A stretch of 64,000 bases of DNA, taken from NCBI GenBank assembly GCA_910595855.1, contig CAJVCJ010000021.1, forward strand, positions 1-64,000, written 5' to 3'. Source of the DNA: Candidatus Thioglobus vulcanius. GTDB taxonomy: Bacteria > Pseudomonadota > Gammaproteobacteria > PS1 > Pseudothioglobaceae. Under the pieces are notes generated by a model. It made no database searches. It saw nothing but the letters and a program-made list of their open reading frames with translations, and had not been told where the DNA came from. Positions 8,328-16,981 of this stretch are shown here, piece by piece; position 1 is the stretch's first letter, and every line of letters starts with the position of its first letter. A program made the position numbers and the translations under genes.

Positions 8328-10196
8328 TTATCCACCTCTAACGATAGATTTCACTTGTGTTAGTGCATCTTTAAATGTAGTTTCTTTAATGACTGTCATT
8401 AAAGCCTTTACATCAAATTTATGATGACGTTCAGCCATTACACCCATCTGTGGCATTTCAGCTAATCCAGATTCAATTGCATGCTCTTTAAATTTATCAT
8501 TTTTCCAGAAAAAAGCACCCGGCATGGTTGTTGGAATAACCAAAGCATAGAACAAAATTCTGCCCAAATACGCTGATACCAAAACTGATAGAAAGCCTAG
8601 CACCATTAACAATGGGTTCGGATAAATAACAATTAATGCCATTAACGACATATTAACGCCTAACAATGCATTTCTTAATTGATAAGTTTTGCCATAGGTT
8701 GTAATTTGTTCGAAATATGACGCATGACCTTCACCTGACTTTTTCACATCCTTACTATGAACGATATGACCAACACTTTCAAGCGCAAGACCAATTAAGG
8801 CAACTGCTGCAATATTGATTGTACTGACTTCCGTCAAACCAAATGGCATTAGTAACATGGCAAACAACAAACTACCTAATGATAATGCGGTTCCATAGAA
8901 CGCACTACCCGTTTGCCAATGATCCCAAAATGGTCTCGCTGGAATTCTATACAATTTATACATATAGAATGAGCCCATCATAAAACCTATAATCGTGACT
9001 GCATACGCAACATTTGTAAACATGGTTAGTCCAGTAATTTCAACTAGTAATGCCAAGGTCAGCCCCATAATAAACAATGTTACACCGGCTATTTCTCGAC
9101 TAACTGGAGACCATCTTAGATTATAAAATCCACGGTAGAAGTACTGTGGCTTACCTAGATGAAGGTTTAGTTTAACCAAACCATAAGTTAGTAAAGTTAA
9201 CAATGTAACCATTATAATAATCACGCTATTGCCGCCTGTTAATCCAATAGAACCAAGATTTAGAAGGTCTGATAAAATTAACCATAAGGTTGCACCCATG
9301 GCCGATTGCGTACATAATGTAAAAATTGCATGAGCATTTTCATGTGACTTTAGTAATTTTTCAATACCCCAGTGTTTTTCTGCTGAGTGCTTTTTACTAT
9401 CTAGTGTCGATTTGAAATTACCATCTTCTTGTTTATGGTATTTGACTGGCATGCCATCCGGTCTAGTCATATCTCTCTGAGTATCTTTTGTTTGCTGAAA
9501 GCGAATATTTGGATGAGTAATATTAGTATCAGGGAATCCAGGAATTGATGTTTTAGCTTGCTCTCTATTTTCCGGAACACTTTCAACGACACCAAAATCT
9601 AATGCATTGCCCAAGCAGGCCGCTACACAAGCTGGTTTTAAGCCAACTTCTAGACGGTCAACACACATATTACACTTGCTTACCGTACCTTGAACTGGAT
9701 CTAATTGTGGTGCGTTGTAAGGACAAACCCAGGTGCAATAACCACAACCAAAACAAATATCTGGATCTTGCAACACAGCTCCGTATTCTGCAAATTTAGT
9801 ATAAGCACGTGTAGGACAGCCTTTAAGACATACTGGATCGTCACAATGATTACACGCCATTGAAATATTTAGGCGCTGATAGTTTGGATAAGATCCGCCC
9901 TCAACAAAGCCAACTGAACGAAACGCTAAGTGATCTGGGACATCGTTTTTCTCACTGCAAGCAGATTCACAAGCATGACAACCAATACAATTATCTGCAT
10001 TAAAGTAAAAGCCATGCTGTTTATAACGATTTGGGTTTTCTCCAATAGCGCTATCACCATTAATATTTAAACTTTGGTCTCGTAATGGATCGCCTTCTTG
10101 GGTTTTTTCAATAGAATGACCGTAGCAGTTATCTGTCTTGGTCTCTTTATCCCATAAAAATGCGTATTCTGGCTCATCTGCTCTTACTTTAAACAT
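8328..10196 (-). CDS. Fused DmsB-like four-cluster ferredoxin and DmsC-like quinol anchor, partner of NasA
   Basis: 622 residues. Residues 60-200 hold sixteen Cys in four ferredoxin motifs (C70/73/76/80, C115/118/123/127, C148/151/154/158, C175/178/190/194), as in DmsB-type electron-transfer subunits. Residues about 290-580 contain roughly eight membrane helices of the DmsC quinol-oxidising anchor type. DmsB and DmsC are normally separate proteins. As the last gene of the nitrate operon, 9 bases after nasA, it should pass electrons from the quinol pool to the cytoplasmic molybdenum subunit. No Tat signal is visible here or in NasA, so the complex faces the cytoplasm. The family match of both halves is clear; the nitrate role is inferred from context. 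Confidence 0.8.
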   Translation of the reverse strand: MFKVRADEPEYAFLWDKETKTDNCYGHSIEKTQEGDPLRDQSLNINGDSAIGENPNRYKQHGFYFNADNCIGCHACESACSEKNDVPDHLAFRSVGFVEGGSYPNYQRLNISMACNHCDDPVCLKGCPTRAYTKFAEYGAVLQDPDICFGCGYCTWVCPYNAPQLDPVQGTVSKCNMCVDRLEVGLKPACVAACLGNALDFGVVESVPENREQAKTSIPGFPDTNITHPNIRFQQTKDTQRDMTRPDGMPVKYHKQEDGNFKSTLDSKKHSAEKHWGIEKLLKSHENAHAIFTLCTQSAMGATLWLILSDLLNLGSIGLTGGNSVIIIMVTLLTLLTYGLVKLNLHLGKPQYFYRGFYNLRWSPVSREIAGVTLFIMGLTLALLVEITGLTMFTNVAYAVTIIGFMMGSFYMYKLYRIPARPFWDHWQTGSAFYGTALSLGSLLFAMLLMPFGLTEVSTINIAAVALIGLALESVGHIVHSKDVKKSGEGHASYFEQITTYGKTYQLRNALLGVNMSLMALIVIYPNPLLMVLGFLSVLVSAYLGRILFYALVIPTTMPGAFFWKNDKFKEHAIESGLAEMPQMGVMAERHHKFDVKALMTVIKETTFKDALTQVKSIVRGG

Positions 10197-10205
10197 AATA
10201 TTTTC

Positions 10206-12410
10206 CTAAAATTCTCTCATTTCCATACTTAACTGTGCGGCTGCTTTTTGATCTTTAATCGGCTCAATTCTAACAGCTTGTTGCTTGTAGGCGGGCTGTC
10301 TAGAATGAGGATCTAACAAACCCAAAGTTAGTCGATTAGCACAATCATGGAAATGAAATGGTAAAAATACCGCGTTCTTTCCCACTCTATTTGTATATTT
10401 TGCCATTACAATTGCATCCGATCTTCTAGAGATTAAACGCACATAGTCGCCATCTTTAACTCCAGATTCAATGGCTAAATCAGGGTTTATTTCAATAAAC
10501 GGAATTGGGCTAAATTTATTGTTATTTCCAACTTTTCCTGTTTTTGTTCTACCGTGCCAATGCTCTACAAGTCGACCTGTGTTTAGCCAAATAGGGAATT
10601 CCTCGTCTGGTACTTCATTGTTATCAACAAATGGTAGTGGAATTAATTTAGCCTTGCCATCTGGATATCTAAAAGTCGCATCCTCGGTGTAAATGCGTTT
10701 ACCACCAGCGGGTGGCTCTTCATTCTTCTCAACATGCTTGTCTGTATAAGGCCATTGAATGCCACGATTTTTTTCAATATTTTCATAATCCATGCCTGAT
10801 ATATCACACAAGCGACCTTTGGATATTACCTTCATTTCTTCAAATACTTCTTCGGTAGTCTTTGGAAAACTCACCTTGCCTTCGGTATTGAATCGTTTGG
10901 CTACTTCGTTGAAAATCTCAAAATCTGGCTTTGAGTCTCCAGGTGCTTTCATAATTTTATTGACCAAATTAACACGTCTCTCCGTGTTGGTCATTACACC
11001 AGATTTTTCCGCCCACGTGCCAGCTGGTAAGAAAACATTGGCATATTGATTACTCTCAGAATCTTGGTAACAATCTTGCACAACACAAAATTCCAACCTT
11101 TCCATAGCTTTTCTTATTCTCGCTGTATCAGGTAAAGAGGAGAGTGGATTAGTTGCAATTAACCATAATGCCTTGATCTCGCCCGTTTCAATCGCTCTAT
11201 AGATATCTGTTTGCACTAAGCCACGTTTAGTTGGCAGGAAGTCAACGTCAATATTCCAATATTCTGCAATGTCCTCTCTATCCTGAGGATTTTCCAATAA
11301 TCGATGATTTGGCAATCCTGAGCATGAAGACCACTCTCTTGTTCCCATCGCATTACATTGGCCAGTAATTGAGAGGCTGGTACCACCCGGTATGCCGATA
11401 TTACCTGTAATAAGTGCTAAATTATTAATACCAACCACACCATCAGAACCATGTGTTGATTGATTAATACCCATGGTCCAAATCTGCATAGCTGCATTGG
11501 CTTTTGCAAATAACCTAGCTACAACACGAATGGTATCTTCGTCAATGCCACAAATCTTAGAGGCGGTAACTGGATCATATTTGTCCACTTCTGCCTTTAG
11601 CTCATCATAGCCATTTGTATTTTTTTCAATATATTCAGCATCTTGCAAGCCTTCATTTAGAATGACATACATAAAGGCATTCATTAAAACAATGTCAGTA
11701 CCGGGAGTAACCGTTAAATGAATATCAGCATTCTGTGCCAACATGGTGACACGTGGATCAATCACAATTAGTGGGAAATTTCTTTTTTCTTGAGCCTCTT
11801 TCATTCTCCAATAAATAATTGGATGCTGCTCAGGTAAATTAGAACCCCAAGCAATTAAGCAGTCAGTATGCTCGAAATCTTCATAACATCCAGGAGGGCC
11901 ATCTGAACCAAATGAGCGCTTATAACCTGAAACCGCAGAAGCCATACACAATGTTGTGTTACCATCATAATTGTTTGTACCAATCAAGCCTCTTGTAAGC
12001 TTACCTAATGTGTAGAACTCTTCAGTAAACATCTGGCCAGTTGAAATAATTGCAACAGAATCTTTACCGTACTTTTCCTGTACTGCTCTAATCCCCTCTG
12101 CAGTTTTATCAATTGCCTGGTCCCAAGTTGTCTCAGTAAATTCCTCATGCCAGTGATCGCGTATCAGTGGCTTGTCGCCACGTCCAGCAGAGTTAAACAA
12201 CTCGTGCTCCATAATACCCTTTAAACAAAGCTTGCCACGATTTACATCTGCACCACCTACGCCTCGGGATGAAACTGCATGACCTTCGTCATTTAGACCA
12301 ACCTCTATCGAACACCCTGTAGAACAATATCCACAAGTAGCGTACTTCCATTCAACCACTTTTTTATCAGTAATTTTAATTGGATTTTTTTGTGTTCGAT
12401 TTAATAACAT
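10206..12410 (-). CDS. nasA: Assimilatory nitrate reductase, molybdopterin catalytic subunit
   Basis: Reduces nitrate to nitrite in the cytoplasm. 734 residues. The N-terminal [4Fe-4S] site is C26-x2-C29-x3-C33 ... C62, followed by the molybdopterin oxidoreductase domains and a C-terminal dinucleotide-binding domain (NTGRLVEHWHGRTKTG). LCMASAVSGYKRSFGSDGPPG is the Mo-ligand region of NarB/NasA-type enzymes. It lacks the C-terminal [2Fe-2S] extension that makes some NasA proteins about 870-900 residues, and no NADH-binding partner is present. This agrees with electrons coming from the fused membrane subunit downstream. It lies 79 bases after nirD. Genes for its cofactor start 8 kb away at moaE. 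Confidence 0.88.
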   Translation of the reverse strand: MLLNRTQKNPIKITDKKVVEWKYATCGYCSTGCSIEVGLNDEGHAVSSRGVGGADVNRGKLCLKGIMEHELFNSAGRGDKPLIRDHWHEEFTETTWDQAIDKTAEGIRAVQEKYGKDSVAIISTGQMFTEEFYTLGKLTRGLIGTNNYDGNTTLCMASAVSGYKRSFGSDGPPGCYEDFEHTDCLIAWGSNLPEQHPIIYWRMKEAQEKRNFPLIVIDPRVTMLAQNADIHLTVTPGTDIVLMNAFMYVILNEGLQDAEYIEKNTNGYDELKAEVDKYDPVTASKICGIDEDTIRVVARLFAKANAAMQIWTMGINQSTHGSDGVVGINNLALITGNIGIPGGTSLSITGQCNAMGTREWSSCSGLPNHRLLENPQDREDIAEYWNIDVDFLPTKRGLVQTDIYRAIETGEIKALWLIATNPLSSLPDTARIRKAMERLEFCVVQDCYQDSESNQYANVFLPAGTWAEKSGVMTNTERRVNLVNKIMKAPGDSKPDFEIFNEVAKRFNTEGKVSFPKTTEEVFEEMKVISKGRLCDISGMDYENIEKNRGIQWPYTDKHVEKNEEPPAGGKRIYTEDATFRYPDGKAKLIPLPFVDNNEVPDEEFPIWLNTGRLVEHWHGRTKTGKVGNNNKFSPIPFIEINPDLAIESGVKDGDYVRLISRRSDAIVMAKYTNRVGKNAVFLPFHFHDCANRLTLGLLDPHSRQPAYKQQAVRIEPIKDQKAAAQLSMEMREF

Positions 12411-12489
12411 GGCTTCTTCCTTATTTGTTTATTTTGCAACTGTAAATTTTTTAATTATTTGCTAGCTTACTTACTCACATTGATTCTAA

Positions 12490-12798
12490 TTATAAATTAA
12501 TATAAACCACACCAGATTCAATTTTTGTCTCAAAACAAGCTGTTGACCCCTCGTCTACACCTTGAGCCTCGCCATCTTCCAAGTTTATTACCCAATTATG
12601 TAATGGGCAAGTTACCTTGTGACCATGTACGATACCTTCTGACAATACACCGCCCGCATGTGGACATGAGTTATGTACAGCAAATACATTATCGTCGCTA
12701 GTTCTAAAAAGTGCAATTTCCTGATCTTTTGTGCGGATAACTCGTGATCCCAATACTGGAATATCGTCCAACGCTACCACTTCTTTCCAATTTGACAT
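12490..12798 (-). CDS. nirD: Assimilatory nitrite reductase small subunit
   Basis: 102-residue Rieske-type subunit of the NADH-dependent nitrite reductase. Cluster ligands are C45-P-H47 and C64-P-L-H67. Unlike some NirD proteins that have lost the ligands, all four are present. It follows nirB after 16 bases with a good ribosome site (GGAG) and precedes nasA, the same order as in the Pseudomonas nitrate operon. It works with NirB in the cytoplasm to make ammonium from nitrite. Confidence 0.9.
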   Translation of the reverse strand: MSNWKEVVALDDIPVLGSRVIRTKDQEIALFRTSDDNVFAVHNSCPHAGGVLSEGIVHGHKVTCPLHNWVINLEDGEAQGVDEGSTACFETKIESGVVYINL

Positions 12799-12814
12799 AT
12801 ATACTCCTTAATAA

Positions 12815-15244
12815 TTATAGTGTAATAACTTCAAACTGATGACTCTGAGCGCCTTCTGCACGCTCTTTCCAAGGGTCATCTTGTGTTTTCAGTTGAGAGA
12901 CTAAGAATCTAGCATGTAGTGCTTTTCTATTTTCTTCATCATCAACTAATTGCTCAGTAACAAATGAAAGGCCGACACGATCAATCCACGGCGCTGTCCT
13001 TTCTAAATACAGTGCATCTTCACGATAAAGCTGGCAATAAGCGCCCACATATTCAATCGCCTCTTCGTCACTTTCAACTACGGTTAATAAATCTGTAACA
13101 CGCACTTTAATACCACCATTACCACCTACATGGAGCTCCCAACCTGACTGAACTGCTACCAAACCAAAATCCTTAATGGTTGCTTCAGCACAGTTTCTAG
13201 GGCAGCCAGATACGGCTAATTTAAACTTATGAGGCATCCACGACCCCCATGTCATTTTCTCTAATGTTACGCCCATACCCATTGAATCTTTAGTTCCAAA
13301 TCGACACCAATCACTACCGGCACAAGTTTTAACTGTCCTAAGTGATTTACCATAGGCATGGCCAGAGACTAAACCTCCAGCATTAAGATCTTTCCAGACT
13401 TTAGGTAGGTCTTCTTTGGTTACACCAAACAAGTCAATACGCTGTCCGCCTGTTACCTTTAAAGTAGGAATGTTAAATTTATCTACCACATCGGCAATGG
13501 TTCGAAGCTCTAATGGAGTTGTCACACCACCCCACATTCTTGGTACCACTGAGTAAGTGCCATCTTTTTGGATATTACCGTGCGAACGCTCATTAATAAA
13601 TCGTGATTGCACATCATCTTCATAATCAGGGTTGGCAGCCAATAAATAATAATTTACTTCAGGTCGGCACACGTGACAACCATCTGCATTTTCCCAATCC
13701 ATCTTGGCAAACACCTCAAATACTGTGTCAAAATCATTCTTAAAAATGAAATCATGAACTTCTTGCTTAGTGTGTTCAGTACAAGCGCAAATTGGCTTTT
13801 TCTTTGGTGATTCTGAATATTCTCCACCTAGGGTTGTGGCAATTAATTGCTCAACCAAACCCGTACAAGAGCCACATGAGCTTGATGCTTTGGTATGAGC
13901 CTGCACATCTTCTAAAGTAAAAAGATTTTTCTCATTAATGGCGCAAACAATGTCGCCCTTGGACACACCATTACAGCCACAAATCTCTGCTGAATCGTCC
14001 ATGGCAGCAACCATATCAACTGCACCATGGCCAGAATCTCCAACATGCGCCTGACCAAATAATAATCGGTCACGCATATCTGTAATGTTATTTTCATCTT
14101 TCATTAATTGAAAATACCACGACCCGTCAATCGTATCGCCGTACAATACTGAGCCAATAATCATGTCATTCTCAATTACAATTTTTTTGTAAACGCCTTT
14201 AGCGACATCTTGAAAAACTAAATTTTCACTTTTTTCTGTACCTTTAAAATTACCTGCAGAGAATAAATCAATACCGGTTACCTTCAATTTAGTAGAGGTG
14301 ACTGAACCTTCATACATACCAATACCGTATTCTGCTAAATGATTGGCGCAAACCTTAGCTTGTTCAAACAATGGCGCGACTAATCCATAACACAAGCCAC
14401 GATGCTGAATACACTCGCCAACCGCATAAATACTTGGATCATAGGTTTGCATCGTATCATCTACAACAATACCACGTTCACAATGAATTCCAGATTCTTG
14501 TGCCAATGCAAAGTTTGGTCGAATACCCACTGCCATAACTACCAAATCTGCATTTAAAGAAGTCCCGTCTACAAACTCAATACTCTTTACTCGGCCACTA
14601 TCATTGGAGTTTAATTTTTGAGTTTGTGCCTCCAGTTTAAAGGTCATACCTCTCTCTCTAAGAGAGGTTAATAACATTTGTGAAGCAGTAGAATCAAGTT
14701 GCATTTCCATAAGGTCTGTAAGTAAATGTACAACAGTAACATTCATACCTTGCTTCATTAAACCGTTAGCCGCTTCTAGACCTAACAAACCACCGCCAAT
14801 CACAATAGCATTTTTGTGATTCTTGGCAGCATCAATCATTTGATCAACATCAGCAATATCTCTAAAACCAATCACGCCATCTAAATCATGGCCTTCAATT
14901 GGTAGGATAAATGGATTAGATCCGGTTGCAATCAATAACTTGTCATAATCATAACTATTACCCTTATCATCAACCACAGTTTTACTGCTACGGTTGATAC
15001 TAGTAATCGTACTATCAGTATGCAGATTAATGTCGTTGTCTTTATACCAATCTAGATCATTAATCATGATCTCATCGATAGTTTTTTCATCTGCCAGTAC
15101 TGGAGATAACATGATACGATTGTAATTGCCATATGGCTCACTACCAAATACGGTAATATCAAATTTTTCTTCGGTAATTTTAAAAAGCTCCTCCAGGGTT
15201 CTTACACCTGCCATACCATTTCCGATTAATACTATCTTTTTCAT
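12815..15244 (-). CDS. nirB: Assimilatory NADH-nitrite reductase large subunit
   Basis: Six-electron reduction of nitrite to ammonium. 809 residues in the standard NirB order: FAD/NADH disulfide reductase-like domain (1 to about 400, starting IVLIGNGMAG), a BFD-like [2Fe-2S] domain with CGCNG and SSCGSC around residues 415-480, a second cysteine-rich segment (CACTE, CHVCRP), then the sulfite/nitrite reductase hemoprotein half-domains. The siroheme-[4Fe-4S] ligands are C641, C647, C681 and C685 (CAGSDWC ... GCPRNC). It is slightly shorter than the roughly 840-850 residue enterobacterial enzyme but complete. It lies 8 bases after the kinase-phosphatase gene and is followed by nirD. Confidence 0.95.
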   Translation of the reverse strand: MKKIVLIGNGMAGVRTLEELFKITEEKFDITVFGSEPYGNYNRIMLSPVLADEKTIDEIMINDLDWYKDNDINLHTDSTITSINRSSKTVVDDKGNSYDYDKLLIATGSNPFILPIEGHDLDGVIGFRDIADVDQMIDAAKNHKNAIVIGGGLLGLEAANGLMKQGMNVTVVHLLTDLMEMQLDSTASQMLLTSLRERGMTFKLEAQTQKLNSNDSGRVKSIEFVDGTSLNADLVVMAVGIRPNFALAQESGIHCERGIVVDDTMQTYDPSIYAVGECIQHRGLCYGLVAPLFEQAKVCANHLAEYGIGMYEGSVTSTKLKVTGIDLFSAGNFKGTEKSENLVFQDVAKGVYKKIVIENDMIIGSVLYGDTIDGSWYFQLMKDENNITDMRDRLLFGQAHVGDSGHGAVDMVAAMDDSAEICGCNGVSKGDIVCAINEKNLFTLEDVQAHTKASSSCGSCTGLVEQLIATTLGGEYSESPKKKPICACTEHTKQEVHDFIFKNDFDTVFEVFAKMDWENADGCHVCRPEVNYYLLAANPDYEDDVQSRFINERSHGNIQKDGTYSVVPRMWGGVTTPLELRTIADVVDKFNIPTLKVTGGQRIDLFGVTKEDLPKVWKDLNAGGLVSGHAYGKSLRTVKTCAGSDWCRFGTKDSMGMGVTLEKMTWGSWMPHKFKLAVSGCPRNCAEATIKDFGLVAVQSGWELHVGGNGGIKVRVTDLLTVVESDEEAIEYVGAYCQLYREDALYLERTAPWIDRVGLSFVTEQLVDDEENRKALHARFLVSQLKTQDDPWKERAEGAQSHQFEVITL

Positions 15245-15252
15245 AACTTCTC

Positions 15253-16953
15253 CTAACGCACTAATAACAATAACAAGAAGATATTAATTGCAAAAGATAG
15301 TGCGATTAATATCTTATATTTCTTCAACACAAGTCCTGAATCCTTAATGACTGATGCTGTTTTTAAAAAAGTTGAATTTGGGTGTTCCAAATCAAACAAA
15401 AATTCACTTAAAACTTCATAACGACTTTTGTAATCTAGATTACAAGCCTTATGAACTGCACCATCTATCCAGATGGGTACATGAGGGTCATGTTTTAAAA
15501 TTGATTCATAAGTCAACTGTGACAATTTCTTTGTGGTTAAACTTTTGTCTAGCTTATTCTGATACGGCAACTTACCCGCAAACATTTCATAAACAATCGC
15601 ACCTAGGCTAAACTGATCGGACGCTTGCGCAACCTTCTCACTTATAATCACTTCTGGTGCCGTATAACCTTGGGTACCTTGATTACCAACCGCTGCCACT
15701 GAACTGACTAACTCTGCAACGCCTGCAATTCTTGCCGAACCAAAATCTATTAATTTTACCTGTCCAATCTTATTAATCATAATATTTTCAGGTTTTAAGT
15801 CACAATGCAACATCTCTTGACGATGAAAAGCTCTAAGCCCTTGGATTATTTGCTTTACTAAACCAATAACCACTTTAATATCAGGCTGCGGATTATCTTG
15901 CATCCATTGTCTGAGTGTTTGGCCTTTGACATACTCCATTGCATAGGCCAAAAATTTACTTTCATCACTACTGCTGTGAATTTTAACCACATTGGCACAT
16001 TGAATTCTTTGTCCAACCCATTCTTCATACATAAAATGTTTTAAATATTGAGCATCATCTTCAAAATTAACTGAGGGTGTTTTCAATATTACCATTTCAT
16101 TCGTTTGACTATCTTTAGCAAGATAGACTTGGGTTCTATTACTTGCATGTATTAAAGATTCAACTTCAAAGCCATTAATCTTCATGCCTTTCTCTAAATC
16201 TGGCGGAATCGGTCTTTTGGTTAACTTATCAAATGTCTCACTTAAATTCTCATCTGGCAATTGATCTACTTTACAAATAATGGCTGAAATATTATCCTGA
16301 GAATCTGCTGCTAATGCTTTCTCTGACAGTTCATCAGCAGAAACTCCATCACCAAGCAGTGAGCAAAGTGTTTTGTCAGTTAGATAATCATGCACACCAT
16401 CAGTTGTCATTAAAAACACATCGTCTAATTTAACTTTAGTCGTGTAATAATCGACATGAACCTTGAGATCAAAGCCCATAGCCCTGGCTAAATAGGTTTT
16501 TTCTTTGGCAAGATGTAACACGTGATCTTGTGTTAATTGCTCCAACTTGCCATCTCTATATCGATAAATACGGCTATCACCCACATGAAATATATGTGCC
16601 GTGTTAGATTTAACAATCAATACACTCATCGTCGAAAGCATAGAAGAATGTTCTTGCTCTCTGATCGACTGTGAATGCAGCCAATTATTCAAAGCTGAGA
16701 TAACCTTACTAGCTGAATGCTCTGTACTCCACGAATCTGGCGTAGAATAATAATCACTCAAGAAGCTCTGCACACAACATGCGCTGGCATCCTTAGCTTT
16801 TTCTGAGGCACTGACACCATCTGCTATAACCGCTACTATGCCTTTATTATCCAACACCGGAGAGCTTGGAATGTAAAAACCGCAAGCATCTTGATTCTCA
16901 GGCTTAATTCCTGCCTGAGTATTGGATTGAAAACTAAGTTTGAGTTTTTCCAT
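15253..16953 (-). CDS. PP2C phosphatase fused to a Ser/Thr protein kinase with C-terminal membrane helix
   Basis: 566 residues. Residues 1-230 form a PP2C metal-dependent phosphatase with the acidic residues D22 (ENQD), D45 (ADGVS), D126 (VGDSRIY), D185 (TTDGVHD) and D220-N221. Residues 258-520 form a Hanks-type kinase with K291, a conserved Glu near 310, HCDLKPEN (D385, N390), DFG 403-405 and APE 432-434. The glycine loop is degenerate (IHASNRTQVYLAK). One hydrophobic helix at about 546-565 tethers both domains to the inner membrane from the cytoplasmic side. The same position, between the nitrate transporter and nirB, is taken by a kinase gene in pseudomonads. It probably controls the transporter or reductases by reversible phosphorylation; the target is unknown. 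Confidence 0.88.
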   Translation of the reverse strand: MEKLKLSFQSNTQAGIKPENQDACGFYIPSSPVLDNKGIVAVIADGVSASEKAKDASACCVQSFLSDYYSTPDSWSTEHSASKVISALNNWLHSQSIREQEHSSMLSTMSVLIVKSNTAHIFHVGDSRIYRYRDGKLEQLTQDHVLHLAKEKTYLARAMGFDLKVHVDYYTTKVKLDDVFLMTTDGVHDYLTDKTLCSLLGDGVSADELSEKALAADSQDNISAIICKVDQLPDENLSETFDKLTKRPIPPDLEKGMKINGFEVESLIHASNRTQVYLAKDSQTNEMVILKTPSVNFEDDAQYLKHFMYEEWVGQRIQCANVVKIHSSSDESKFLAYAMEYVKGQTLRQWMQDNPQPDIKVVIGLVKQIIQGLRAFHRQEMLHCDLKPENIMINKIGQVKLIDFGSARIAGVAELVSSVAAVGNQGTQGYTAPEVIISEKVAQASDQFSLGAIVYEMFAGKLPYQNKLDKSLTTKKLSQLTYESILKHDPHVPIWIDGAVHKACNLDYKSRYEVLSEFLFDLEHPNSTFLKTASVIKDSGLVLKKYKILIALSFAINIFLLLLLVR

Positions 16954-16955
16954 TG

Positions 16956-16981
16956 ATTAATTTAATTTAATTTAATTTAAT
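16956..16981. repeat. Five-base tandem repeat across the narK1 stop codon
   Basis: About five copies of TTTAA/TTAAA in an unbroken run covering the last codons and stop of the first transporter and reaching to within a few bases of the kinase-phosphatase start. Slippage here would alter the spacing between the two genes and the last transporter residues. Confidence 0.8.
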
